Below, piece by piece: positions 34,045-45,000 of a stretch of 64,000 bases of DNA. Numbering within the stretch: position 1 is the first letter of the stretch; each line of letters begins with the position of its first letter. The notes beneath the pieces are model-generated. The model saw only the letters and a program-made list of their open reading frames with translations. It ran no database searches and was not told where the DNA came from. Made by a program: the position numbers and the translations under genes. Source of the stretch: Nocardia cyriacigeorgica (lineage in GTDB: Bacteria; Actinomycetota; Actinomycetes; Mycobacteriales; Mycobacteriaceae); assembly GCF_010868145.1 (NCBI RefSeq), contig NZ_JAAGUY010000006.1, forward strand, positions 124,001 to 188,000, in the 5' to 3' direction.

Positions 34045-34704
34045 GTGCCGATCACCGTTCTCGTCGTCGATGACCAGGAACTCATGCGTATGGGGTTGAA
34101 AATGGTGCTCGGCGCGCATCCCGACATCGAAGTGATCGGTGAAGCCGCCAATGGCGCGCTCGCGGTGACGCAGGCGAGTGAACTGCAGCCCGATGTGGTG
34201 CTGATGGACGTGCGGATGCCCGTCGTCGATGGCGTCACCGCCACCACCCAGATCGTCGAGGCAGGCCACGGTAGCCGTGTGCTGGTGATGACGACCTTCG
34301 ACCTGGATGAGCACGCGCTGGGCGCGCTGCGCGCCGGTGCCAGCGGATTCCTGCTCAAGGACACCCCGCCCGAGGACCTGATCTCGGCGATCCGCAGCGT
34401 CGCCGCCGGTGACGCGGTGGTCTCACCCAAGGTCACCAAACGCCTGCTCGACCGCATGATCAGTGAGGATCCCGGGCGCACCCGCGACCCCGGCGTCCTC
34501 GATGTGCTCACCGCACGTGAGCGCGAGGTGCTAGAACAGATCGCCGCGGGACGGTCGAACGCCGAGATCGCCGCCCAGTTGTTCCTGTCCGAAGCGACGG
34601 TGAAAACCCATGTCGGACGGGTGCTGACCAAACTCGACCTGCGCGATCGCGTGCAGGCGGTGGTTTTGGCATACGAAACCGGCCTGGTGCGTCCCGGCGG
34701 GTGA
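34045..34704 (+). CDS. NarL/FixJ-type response regulator
   Basis: The 219-residue protein has a receiver domain (acidic pair in VVDDQE, phospho-acceptor Asp55 in VVLMDVRMP, Lys in LLKDTPPEDL) and a LuxR-type HTH (LTAREREVLEQIAAGRSNAEIAAQLFLSEATVKTHVGRVLTKL). It is the partner of the kinase upstream. The start is GTG 34045; TACGCT ends 7 nt upstream, so it may also have its own leaderless transcript. Confidence 0.94.
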   Translation: MPITVLVVDDQELMRMGLKMVLGAHPDIEVIGEAANGALAVTQASELQPDVVLMDVRMPVVDGVTATTQIVEAGHGSRVLVMTTFDLDEHALGALRAGASGFLLKDTPPEDLISAIRSVAAGDAVVSPKVTKRLLDRMISEDPGRTRDPGVLDVLTAREREVLEQIAAGRSNAEIAAQLFLSEATVKTHVGRVLTKLDLRDRVQAVVLAYETGLVRPGG

Positions 34705-34784
34705 GCTCGGCAACGGATCGGTCTCGGCGGGAGAAAATCCGGCCGTGCGGACGTTGAAGGGGTAGATCGTCCGGAAGGAACGTC

Positions 34785-35267
34785 ATGCCCGCTGTTGTAT
34801 TCCTCGCCTACCTCGTCGTCGAGATCGCCGCGTTCGTCGGCGTCGCGCAGCTGATCGGCGTCATGCCGGCCATCCTCGTGCTGATCGCGTGCTCGGCGGC
34901 GGGCATGCTGCTCATCGGCTCGCAGGGCCGCCGGGTCTTCGAGCAGTTCCGCAGGGCCGGACGCGGTGAGATCACCCCGGGCACCGCGGTCGCCGACGGC
35001 GCGCTGGTGGCGACGGGCAGTGTCTTGATGTTCGTTCCCGGTCTGGTCACGTCGGTCTTCGGCCTGCTGCTGCTCCTGCCGCCGACGCGCGCCCTTTTGC
35101 GTCCGCTGGTGGCAGCGGTGACGGCGCGCCGGATGGAGCGAGTAGCCGCGCGGATCCCCTATCGCGGCGTGGTCATCGATGGCGACGATGTGGTCGACGG
35201 AGTCGTGGTCACCGAGTGGTACGACGACCCACGTCCGAGCACCCGTCCCGCCATCGACGGGGCCTGA
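34785..35267 (+). CDS. fxsA: FxsA family membrane protein
   Basis: The 160-residue protein matches FxsA: helices in VVFLAYLVVEIAAFVGVAQLIG and AILVLIACSAAGMLLIGSQG, the characteristic GEITPGTAVADGALVATGSVLMFVPGLVTSVFGLLLLLPPTRALLR, then a hydrophilic tail. In E. coli FxsA relieves phage T7 exclusion by plasmid F; its normal role is unknown. GGAAGG precedes the ATG. Location near lnt and rbpA matches mycobacterial gene order as I recall it. Confidence 0.9.
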   Translation: MPAVVFLAYLVVEIAAFVGVAQLIGVMPAILVLIACSAAGMLLIGSQGRRVFEQFRRAGRGEITPGTAVADGALVATGSVLMFVPGLVTSVFGLLLLLPPTRALLRPLVAAVTARRMERVAARIPYRGVVIDGDDVVDGVVVTEWYDDPRPSTRPAIDGA

Positions 35268-35357
35268 GCACGTTCGGCGAGATCCGGGCAGCGGGGTGAT
35301 CGGCACCGCACCCGCCGGTGCCGGTGCGTGGATGTGGCACTGGCAGACTGGTCGATC

Positions 35358-36962
35358 GTGAGTACCCAGTTGCTGGTCGGCGGTCGTATCTACAGTTCCA
35401 GTTCTCCGGACGCGACCGCGATGGCGGTCACCGACGGGACTGTCGTGTGGCTGGGCGCCGACCACGTGGGCCGCGCACTGCACCTCGACGCCGAGATCGT
35501 CGATCTGGACGGCGCTTTCGTCGCGCCCGCGTTCGTGGAACCCCATCTGCACACCACCGCGCTCGGCCTGCAACTGACCGGACTCGACCTGTCCGGCGCA
35601 CGCTCGCTCGAACACTGCCTTGAACTGCTCACCACCTTCGCCGCGTCCCGCCCCGGCGCGGTGATCATCGGTGACGGCTGGGACGAGACGCGCTGGCCGG
35701 AACAGCGGCCGCCATCCGCCGCCGACATCGATACCGCGCTCGGCGCCGACCTCGGCAGACACGTCTACCTCTCCCGCGTCGACGCCCATTCCGCGGTCGT
35801 CTCCACCGCCGTTCTCGACGCGGTGCCGGACCTGACCGCGGCCACCGGATTCAGCAGGAGTGAACCGCTGCGCGCGCAGGCCCACCATCTGGTGCGCGCC
35901 GCCACGCTTGCCGCCCTGGACCGGGAACAGCGTGACGCCGCTCGCCGCGCCGCCCTCGATCACGCCGCGGCGCACGGCATCGCCGCCGTGCACGAATGCG
36001 CGGGCCCGGACATTTCCGGGGTGACCGATCTGCGTGAACTGCTCGCCTTCGATCACGGCGTCGAGGTCCGCGCCAACTGGGGTCAGGCGGTAGAGAGCGC
36101 CGAGGAGGCCCGCACGCTGGTCGCCGAACTGGGTGTGCACGCCCTGGCCGGCGACCTGTTCGTAGACGGCTCGCTCGGTTCGCGCACCGCATGGCTGCGC
36201 GAGCCGTACGCCGACGCCGAGGGAACCGGGTTCGGCTATCTGGACGCCGCCGGGGTCGCCGCCCACGTGCGTGCGTGCACCGAGGCCGGGATCCAGGCCG
36301 GGTTCCACGTCATCGGCGATGCCGCGATGGACGCTGTCGTCGCCGGATTCGGCACGGTCGTCGACGAATTGGGTGGTCCGGCCGTGGCCGCGCGCGGGCA
36401 CCGGATCGAGCACGCGGAGATGATCGACGCCGAACAGATCGGCAAACTCGCCGCATGGGGCGTCATCGCGAGCGTGCAGCCCGCGTTCGACGCCGCGTGG
36501 GGCGGCACCGACGGCATGTACGCCGCACGGCTCGGTGCCGAGCGCGCCGCGCGGCTCAACCCGTTCGCCGCCATGGCCTCGGCAGGCATCTCCCTGGCTA
36601 TCGGCTCGGACGCGCCCGTCACCGCCCTCGACCCATGGGCCGCGGTCCGTGCCGCGGCCGAGCACCGGACCCCCGGCCACGGTCTGTCTCCGCGTGCCGC
36701 GTTCGCCGCGGCCACGAGGGGCGCATGGCGGGCGGGCGGTGTGCGCGACGGTGTCGCGGGCACCCTGGTGCCGGGCGCGCCGGCCTCCTACGCGGTCTGG
36801 GAAGCCGGTGACCTCGTGGTCGCCGCTGCCGCCGATTCCGTGCAGCGCTGGTCCACCGATCCTCGGTCGCGAGTCCCCGGCCTGCCCTCGCTGGCCCCTG
36901 GTGATGCGTTGCCTCGCTGCCTGCGGACCGTGCACCGGGGAGTGACCATTCATGGCGGCTGA
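35358..36962 (+). CDS. Amidohydrolase, YtcJ-like (Amidohydro_3)
   Basis: The ~534-residue enzyme has an N-terminal beta-sandwich (LLVGGRIYSSSSPDATAMAVTDGTVVWLG), the metal pair H-x-H in AFVEPHLHTTALG, FHVIGDAAMDAVV and HRIEHAEM for the other metal histidines, and SDAPVTALDPW with the catalytic Asp. The family hydrolyses amide or formamide bonds; the substrate is unknown. GTG 35358 starts at the sandwich; the frame is open ten codons further up. It overlaps lnt by 11 bp, so the two are translationally coupled. Confidence 0.9.
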   Translation: MSTQLLVGGRIYSSSSPDATAMAVTDGTVVWLGADHVGRALHLDAEIVDLDGAFVAPAFVEPHLHTTALGLQLTGLDLSGARSLEHCLELLTTFAASRPGAVIIGDGWDETRWPEQRPPSAADIDTALGADLGRHVYLSRVDAHSAVVSTAVLDAVPDLTAATGFSRSEPLRAQAHHLVRAATLAALDREQRDAARRAALDHAAAHGIAAVHECAGPDISGVTDLRELLAFDHGVEVRANWGQAVESAEEARTLVAELGVHALAGDLFVDGSLGSRTAWLREPYADAEGTGFGYLDAAGVAAHVRACTEAGIQAGFHVIGDAAMDAVVAGFGTVVDELGGPAVAARGHRIEHAEMIDAEQIGKLAAWGVIASVQPAFDAAWGGTDGMYAARLGAERAARLNPFAAMASAGISLAIGSDAPVTALDPWAAVRAAAEHRTPGHGLSPRAAFAAATRGAWRAGGVRDGVAGTLVPGAPASYAVWEAGDLVVAAAADSVQRWSTDPRSRVPGLPSLAPGDALPRCLRTVHRGVTIHGG

Positions 36963-38688
36963 GCCGTCCGGTCGCAGGTCCCGTCCGGCGGCCATCGCGA
37001 AGCGACATCCGGTGCTGATCCGCGCGGTGGCGGCCGTCGTCGCCGGCCTGCTGCTGTTCGGCAGCTTTCCGCCGCGCCCGTGGTGGTTTCTCGCGCCGAT
37101 CGGCATCGCCCTGCTCACGCTGAGCGTGCGCGGCACCGGCAAGCTGCGCGGCGGTTTCGGTTACGGCTTGCTCGCCGGTCTCGGGTTCTTCCTGCCCCTG
37201 CTGCCGTGGACCGGCATCTACGTCGGTCCGGTGCCGTGGCTGGCGCTGTCGACGGCATGTGCGGTGTATATCGGCCTTTTCGGCCTGATGGCGCGATTGC
37301 TCGGCACGCTGCCCGGTTGGCCGCTGTGGATCGCGCTGGCCTGGACGACGGCCGAATGGGGGCGCTCCAGCTTTCCCTTCGGCGGATTCCCCTGGGGTCG
37401 GCTGGCTTTCGGCCAGGCCGACGGTTGGTTCCTGCCGCTGGCCGCCTACGGCGGTGCGCCGCTGGTCGGCTTCGCGGTCGCGCTGACCGGTACCGGGCTG
37501 GCGGCCCTCGTAGTCGCGCTTCGGCGCACTGTTGTCGCGCCGGACGAGGTCGACCGCGCGACTACGGACGCGGGGTCCGGCGCAACGGAGGGTGCCGGAA
37601 GTTCGGGGAGTGGACATTCCGACGCGGCCGGGTCCGAATCCGTCCACGGCAACCGCCGCCGTGCGGTTGTTACCGCGGTCCTCGTCATCGTGGTCATGCC
37701 GGTGGCGGGTCTGATGCTGCGCCCCGCGCTGCCCGCCCCGGACGACGGCGACAGCACCATCACCGTCGCAGCCATCCAGGGCAGCGTGCCCCGCCTCGGG
37801 CTGGAGTTCAACGCCCAGCGCCGCGCCGTCCTCGATAATCACGCCCGCCGCACCGAACAGCTGGCCGACGATGTCGACGCCGGACGGGCACCGCAACCGG
37901 ACCTGGTGATCTGGCCGGAGAACTCCTCCGATATCGACCCGCTGCGCAATACCGACGCCGCCGCGATCATCACCCGCGCCGCACGCCGGGTGGGCGCCCC
38001 CATCCTTGTCGGCGCGGTGTTGGTCAACGACGATCGCACCACCACCAATTCGATGATGGTCTGGACCGAGGAATCAGGGCCGGGCCCACGCCATGACAAG
38101 CGCATCATCCAGCCGTTCGGCGAATATCTGCCGATGCGCGGGTTCTTCCGGTTGTTCTCCGATTACGCCGATCGCGCCGGATATTTCGTCCCCGGTCACG
38201 GTGACGGCACCGTGGAAGTCGCCGGGATCGACCTGGGGGTCGCCACCTGCTACGAGGTCGCCTTCGACCGCGCGTTCCGCGACTCCATGAGCGCAGGGGC
38301 CGAGCTGCTGACGGTGCCGACCAACAACGCCACGTTCGGTGACAGCGAGATGACCTATCAGCAGCTGGCCATGTCCCGGGTACGGGCGGTGGAACACGGT
38401 CGCGCGCTCGTCGTCGCAGCGACCTCGGGCGTCAGCGCCATCGTCGCCGCCGACGGGTCGATACAGCAGCAGACCGAACTGTTCGTACCCGCCGCCTTGG
38501 TCGCCGACCTGCCGTTGCGCACATCGACGACCCTGGCCACCCGGCTCGGTGCTGCGCCGGAATGGCTCGCGATCATCCTCACCGCGGGCGCGGTGACCGC
38601 CGTGGCAATCCGCCGGCGAACCCGTCATCGGAGCGAGCCGACCGAGCAGACATCTTCGCCAGGGTTATCGTCGCACCCGTCCGCCTGA
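36952..38688 (+). CDS. lnt: Apolipoprotein N-acyltransferase
   Basis: Lnt adds the third acyl chain to the N-terminal Cys of lipoproteins at the outer face of the membrane. The 578-residue protein has ~6 N-terminal membrane helices, a carbon-nitrogen hydrolase domain and a C-terminal anchor helix. The catalytic triad is visible: Glu323 (LVIWPENSS), Lys383 (HDKRIIQPFGEYLPMR), Cys433 (GVATCYEVAFD). In M. tuberculosis Lnt is fused to the mannosyltransferase Ppm1; here the protein ends after the anchor and no ppm1 follows. A Ser/Gly/Glu-rich linker (~residues 205-232) is unconserved. Confidence 0.94.
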   Translation: MAAEPSGRRSRPAAIAKRHPVLIRAVAAVVAGLLLFGSFPPRPWWFLAPIGIALLTLSVRGTGKLRGGFGYGLLAGLGFFLPLLPWTGIYVGPVPWLALSTACAVYIGLFGLMARLLGTLPGWPLWIALAWTTAEWGRSSFPFGGFPWGRLAFGQADGWFLPLAAYGGAPLVGFAVALTGTGLAALVVALRRTVVAPDEVDRATTDAGSGATEGAGSSGSGHSDAAGSESVHGNRRRAVVTAVLVIVVMPVAGLMLRPALPAPDDGDSTITVAAIQGSVPRLGLEFNAQRRAVLDNHARRTEQLADDVDAGRAPQPDLVIWPENSSDIDPLRNTDAAAIITRAARRVGAPILVGAVLVNDDRTTTNSMMVWTEESGPGPRHDKRIIQPFGEYLPMRGFFRLFSDYADRAGYFVPGHGDGTVEVAGIDLGVATCYEVAFDRAFRDSMSAGAELLTVPTNNATFGDSEMTYQQLAMSRVRAVEHGRALVVAATSGVSAIVAADGSIQQQTELFVPAALVADLPLRTSTTLATRLGAAPEWLAIILTAGAVTAVAIRRRTRHRSEPTEQTSSPGLSSHPSA

Positions 38689-39054
38689 ACGGCGATCCCC
38701 TAACCGGACGTCCGTTATCTGTCTGGTCCGGGCGGACAAGCGGTCTCGTCGAGCGAGCGGTGCCGGTGTTCGCCGACCGATAGCCGCCGACAGGGCCGAC
38801 CGGCACGTCGGAGCGGCGTTTCGGCACTCTTTTCGAAATTTTTACTGCGTCTACTGAGATAGCGAAAATGTAGCTGTCCAAAGTGGTGTTCTGCCAAGGC
38901 TGTTGGATGTGAAACAAATCCGAACCCCCGGCCATCCGGCCGCCGTGACGCTCCGAATCATCATTCGTGGACTACGTCCTACGGCTAGGCGCGTGTGCGC
39001 CTGCCGCGACGGTGCTCGGGGAGTTGCGTGAACAGCGGCAGAACGGAGTGATTG
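38689..39054. other. 366-bp gap between lnt and the NRPS gene
   Basis: No supported gene. It holds a perfect 10-bp palindrome CGGACGTCCG (38705-38714), a relatively AT-rich stretch at ~38818-38930 that is the likely promoter zone, and GGAGTG (39045-39050) before the NRPS ATG. I saw no iron-box (IdeR/Fur-like) palindrome. Low GC compared with the flanks suggests regulatory DNA. Confidence 0.5.
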
Positions 39055-42000
39055 ATGAGTTCATTGGCCACGGATCGTGTCGACCAATGTTCATCGGGCG
39101 AATTCTCAGCACAACCGTTCGCCTTGTCGCCGGCGCAGACGGCACTGTGGTACGCGCAGCGAATCCGACCGGACGTGCCGCTGACCATCGCGCAGTACGT
39201 CGAGATCCACGGTGATCTCGACGCGGGTCGATTGCTGTACTCGATCGAGCGTTTCGGCGCCGAGACCCAGGTCGGTCTGCTCCGATTGGTCGAGATCGAC
39301 GGTGTGCCGCACCAGGTGGTCGATCCATTCCATCGGCCGGGCTGGGCGCGGGTAGACCTGCGCGGTGAATCCGATCCGCACGCCGCGGCGATGCACTGGA
39401 TGAACGAGCACGCGAGCTCGCCCATCGATCTGGACAAGGATCACCTCATCACCAACGCCGTGCTGCGGACCGGCGACAACGACTACATCTGGTACGCCCG
39501 CGCGCACCACATCATCATCGACGGCTACGGCGCCATGAACGCGCTCACCCGCACCGCCGAGATCTACACCGCGATCGAGAGCGAGACCGAGCCCGTGGTC
39601 TCGCGGGCCACCCCGCTCGCCGACATCTACGCCGACGAATCCCGCTACCGCGATTCCGCGCGTTACCGCAACGACCGCGACTACTGGCTCGAACAGCTGG
39701 CCGGTGTGGGCGGCACGCTCAGCCTGTCCAACGCCAACAGCGCCGTGCCCATGCCCGATCCGGGCCGTCGCCGCGCCACCGCTGTGCTCGACGAGCACAC
39801 CGAGGCCGCTGTCACCGCGGCGACCACCGCGTTCGGCGCTGCCAACTCGACGTTGTTCGCCGCGGCGCTGGCCTGCTATGTCCGGTCGGTCACCGGCAAC
39901 AACGACGTGGTGCTGAGCCTGCCGGTGTCGGCGCGCACCACCGTCGCGCTGCGTCGTTCGGCCGGTGTGGTGTCCAACGTGGTGCCGTTGCGAGTGCGGT
40001 TCGACGAGCAGACGACCGTGCGCGATGTGGTGCGCGCGGTCGAGTTGCAGATCACCGGTGCCCTCCGGCATCAGCGCTACCGTCACGACGATATCCGGCG
40101 CGACTGCGGATACTCCCGCGACGCCCGCGGCTTCTTCGGCCCGATGGTCAACATCATGTTGTTCCACAACGAGCTGAAGTTCGGCAGCCTGCTCGGCTCG
40201 CTGCACGTGCTGGCCACCGGACCCGTCGAAGACCTCTCGATCAACCTCTACAACGGCGTCGGCGACCGCATCCACATCGATTTCGAGGCCAACCCGCAGC
40301 TCTACGGCGAGACCGAACTCGCCATGCACCACGACCGGTTCCTCGATTTCCTCGCCCGCTTCATGACCGCGGGCACCGAGACCGCAGCGCTGTCGCTGAC
40401 CGCCATCACCGACGCCGAGCGGCACCGGGTGCTGCACGCCTGGAACGCCACCGACGTTCCGGTAGCTGTCGATACCCTGGCCGGGATCTTCGCCGGCCGG
40501 GCCGCCGTCTGTCCCGACGCGACAGCGGTCGAATTCGAGGACGAGACCCTCACCTATCGCGAACTGGACGAGCGCTCGAGCCGACTCGCGCGGATGCTCA
40601 TCGCACACGGCGCCGGACCGGACCGCGTGGTCGGAGTCCACCTGCGCCGCAGCATCGACCTGATGGTCGGTCTGTACGGAATCGTCAAGGCGGGTGCGGC
40701 CTACCTGCCGCTCGACCTCGACTACCCGCGCGAGCGGATGGAGCGGATCCTGCAGCAGGCCGCGCCGGTCACGGTGCTGACGGCCGCCGAAGACGCGGCG
40801 ACGGTGCCGGAGCAGGCGCAGACGCTGGCCATTGATACCGCGGATCTGTCCGTCTACGAGGCAGATCCGATCACCGACGCCGATCGGCCCGTGCCGCTGC
40901 GTCCCGATCACCTCGCCTACGTCATCTTCACCTCCGGCTCCACCGGAAACCCCAAGGGCGTCGGCGTCACGCACGCCGCCATCGTCAACCGGCTGCGCTG
41001 GATGCAGCACGAGTACCCCCTGGATGCCGGAGACGCGGTGCTGCAGAAGACCCCGGCCACCTTCGATGTGTCGGTCTGGGAGTTCTTCTGGCCGTTGCAG
41101 ATCGGTGCCAGGCTCGTCGTCGCCCGCCCGGACGGCCACCGCGACCCCAGCTATCTGGCCGGGGTCATCGCGGCCAAGGGCGTCACCACGGCGCATTTCG
41201 TGCCGTCGATGCTCTCGGTCTTCGTCACCGACACCGATGTCCGCGCGTGCACCGGGCTGCGCCGGGTGTTCTGCAGCGGTGAGGCCTTGCCGCCCGCGAC
41301 GGTTCGCGACTTCCATGCGGCGCTGCCCGGGCCGCGGCTGCACAACCTGTACGGCCCCACCGAGGCCGCCGTCGACGTCACCTACTGGCCCTGCCCGGCC
41401 GACCCCGAGACTGTGCCCATCGGCTCACCGGTGTGGAACACGCAGACCTATGTCCTCGACGCCCGGCTGCAGCCGGTGCCGCCCGGTGGCGTGGGGGAGT
41501 TGTACCTGGCGGGCACCCAGCTGGCCCGCGGCTACCTCGGTCAGCCGCGGCTCACCGCCGACCGGTTCGTGGCCAACCCCTTCACCCCGGGTACCCGGAT
41601 GTACCGCACCGGTGACCTGGCCCGCTGGCATCTGCGTGGCCGCGGCTCGGCGGGCGGTCCCGAGCGTGGTGTCCTGGAATACCTGGGGCGCACCGACTTC
41701 CAGGTCAAGATCCGCGGTCTGCGTATCGAACTCGGCGAGATCGAAGCGGCCCTGCTGGCCGATGAACGGGTCGCTCGCGCGGTCTGCGTCGCGCACGCCG
41801 GACGGACCGGCGACGAACTGGTCGCCTATGTGGTCGCGGGTCCGGGCGCCCGCGATACCGGCGACACCGCCGACCGTCTCGATACCGCCGCATTGCTCAC
41901 CGGGCTGCGGGAGACCCTGCCCGCCTATATGGTGCCGACCGCGCTGATGGAACTCGACGAGCTTCCACTCAGTGTCAACGGCAAGATCGACCGTGCCGCG

Positions 42001-45000
42001 CTGCCCGCTCCGGCTGCCGTGGTTCGACCCGCCGGACGTGTCGGCATCGCGCCGCGCACCGAGGTCGAACGGGTGCTCGCGGGCATCTTCGCCGAGGTGC
42101 TCGAGCTCGACGACATCGGCGTGGAGGACGGCTTCTTCGACCTCGGCGGCAACTCGCTGATCGCAGCGCGCGCGGTCGCGCGGATCAACGGCACGCTCGG
42201 CGCCGGGGTGACCATCCGCGATCTGTTCGAGGCAGGCACCATCGCCGCGCTCGCCGAAAGATTCGCCACCCACCACTTCGACACGTCCTCACCCGCACTG
42301 CGGCCGACCGGGCGCCCGGCCCGGATCCCACTCTCGCCCGCTCAGCAGCGGCTGTGGATTCTCAACCGCTTCGCCGAGCATGCGGCCGCCTACAACATGC
42401 CACTGGCGGTGCGCCTGGACGGCAAGCTCGATGTGGCCGCGCTGCGGGCAGGTCTGCTCGATGTCCTCGATCGGCACGAAAGCCTGCGTACCACCTTCCC
42501 GGAAACGCCCGAGGGGCCGAGCCAGGTCATTCATGCGGCCACCGACATTCCCTTGCACCTGGACGCCGTCGATGCCTCCGGGGCCGACGTCGACGCGCTG
42601 GTAGCCGAATTCGCCGGTTACGGCTTCGACCTGCGCAGTCAGGCGCCCATCCGGGTGGCGCTCTACACGACCGGCCCCGACCACCATGTGCTGCTGCTGG
42701 TGTTGCACCACATCTGCGGTGACGGCTGGTCGGTGGCGCCGCTCGCGCGCGACCTGATGACGGCGGTGGCCGCTCGCGCGGCGGGCACCGCACCGCAGTG
42801 GACTCCGCTACCGGTGCAGTACGCCGACTTCGCGCTATGGCAGCGCGAATTGCTCGGCGAGGAATCGGATCCGTCGAGCGCGCTGAGCCGTCAGCTGAGC
42901 TACTGGCGTTCGGCCCTGGCCGAGCTGCCCGATCAGATCGACCTCCCGCTGGACCGTCCCCGTCCGCTGCGGCGTTCCACCGCGGGCGCACGGTACGGCT
43001 TCACGATCGATCCCGAAACACGCCGTGCGGCAGGCGAACTCGCCGTCGCTCGCGGGGTGAGTATGTTCATGGTGCTGCACGCCGCGTTCGCCACCCTGCT
43101 GGCTCGGGTCTGCGGCAGCACCGACATCGTCATCGGCACGCCCATCGCGGGCCGTTCCGATCCCGCGCTCGACGAGCTGGTCGGCATGTTCGTGAACACG
43201 CTGGTGCTGCGGACCGAGGTCGATCCGGCGGCCGGTTTCGACCGGATGCTCGACGTCGCGCGGGAAACCGATCTCAACGCCTTCGCCAATGCCGACGTAC
43301 CGTTCGAGCGTCTGGTCGAGGTCGTCAACCCGGAGCGCTCGGGCGGCAGGCATCCGCTGTTCCAGGTGATGCTGTCCTATGATCGTGCGCCCGAACTGCG
43401 TATCGAGCTGCCCGGTGTGCACACCGAAGTACTGCCGCTCGCGGCCGACGTCGCGAAGTTCGACCTTCAGCTCGAGGTGCACGACGACAGCTCCGACGGG
43501 CCGCTGCACGCCGAATTCGGCTACGCCACCGACGTGTTCGATGCCGTAACGGTCGAGACGCTGGCCCGCCGGTTCAGTGCGATCCTCGCCGCCGCTGTGG
43601 TGCGCCCCGATGCCCCGGTCGGTGACATCGGCATCCTGGACCGGCGGGAGACCGCCGACCTGGTGCCGATCGCCGGTGCGCCCGCCGAACCCACGGTCAC
43701 GCTGGCGCGGCTGTTCGCGCAGACCGCGGAACGACTGCCCGATGCGGTGGCGGTGCGTTTCCGCGGCAACGACACCACCTACCGTGAGCTGGACGAACGA
43801 TCCAATCAGCTCGCCCGGGTATTGATCGCGCACGGCGCGGGTCCCGAAGTCGTTGTCGCGGTCGCATTGCCGCGCAGCCTGCAGTCGATCCTCGCGGTCT
43901 GGGCCGTCGCCAAGACAGGTGCGGCCTACGTCCCGATCGATCCGGGGTATCCGCGCGAGCGGATCGCGCACATGATCGCCGACTCGGGAGCGCTGCTCGG
44001 CCTCACCGATCCGGGTTCGCTATCGGCCCTGCCCAGCTGGCCCGCCGATCCGGGCAAGCACAGCCTCGCCACCGGGACGTGGTTGCTGCTCGGTTCCGGT
44101 GAGCTCGATATGGCGTGCGCGGCGCATTCGGCTGCCTCCGTCACCGATGCCGAGCGGCACGGTGCGCTGCGAGCCGGCCAGCCCGCCTACCTGATCTACA
44201 CCTCCGGATCTACCGGTACCCCCAAGGCGGTCATCGTCACCCATGCCGGGCTGGCATCGTTCGCTAATGAGCAGCGGTACCTGTTCGGAGTCACCGATTC
44301 CGCACGCACCCTGCACTTCTCCTCACCCAGCTTCGATGCCTCGGTGCTGGAGCTGCTGCTCGGTTTCGCCGCCGGCGCCACCGTCGTGGTCGCGCCCGCC
44401 GATCTGTACGGCGGCAGTGAACTCGCCGATTTCCTGCGGACGGAGCGCGTCACCCACGCGTTCATCACGCCCGCGGCGCTGGCGACGGTCCCCTGCGAGC
44501 GACTCGATGACCTGCGTTCGGTCATGGTCGGTGGTGAGGCCTGCACCCAGGCGCTGGTGGCGACCTGGTCGGCTCGCTACCAGATGCACAACATGTACGG
44601 ACCATCCGAAGCCACCGTCGCCGCCACGGCTTCGGCACCGATGCGGGCGGGGGAACCGATTCCGCTCGGCCACCCGGTGCGCGGTATGCGGCTGTTCATC
44701 CTGGACAACCGTCTGCGCCCGGTACCGCCCGGCACCCCGGGTGAGCTGTATGTGTCGGGCCCCGGTGTGGCCCGCGGCTACCACGGCCGCCACGCCTTGT
44801 CCGCCTCCCGGTTCCCGGCCAACCCACATGGCCGCCGCGGCGAGCGGATGTACCGCACCGGTGACCTCGTCGTCGCCGATCCCGCCGGTAACCTGCGGTT
44901 CCTCGGCCGTGCCGACGACCAGATCAAGATCCGCGGTTTCCGTATCGAACTCAGCGAAATCGACCATGTGCTGCGCACCCACCCTGGTGTCGATTTCGCG

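Noticed and set aside
33465..37142. A 1225-codon open frame on the minus strand
   Set aside because: It runs antisense through the histidine kinase, response regulator, fxsA and amidohydrolase genes; its translation is Arg/Gly-rich low-complexity sequence typical of GC-rich antisense frames.
38689..39054. IdeR/Fur iron box before the NRPS
   Set aside because: No 19-bp palindrome resembling TTAGGTTAGGCTAACCTAA was found, so siderophore function is not supported by regulation.
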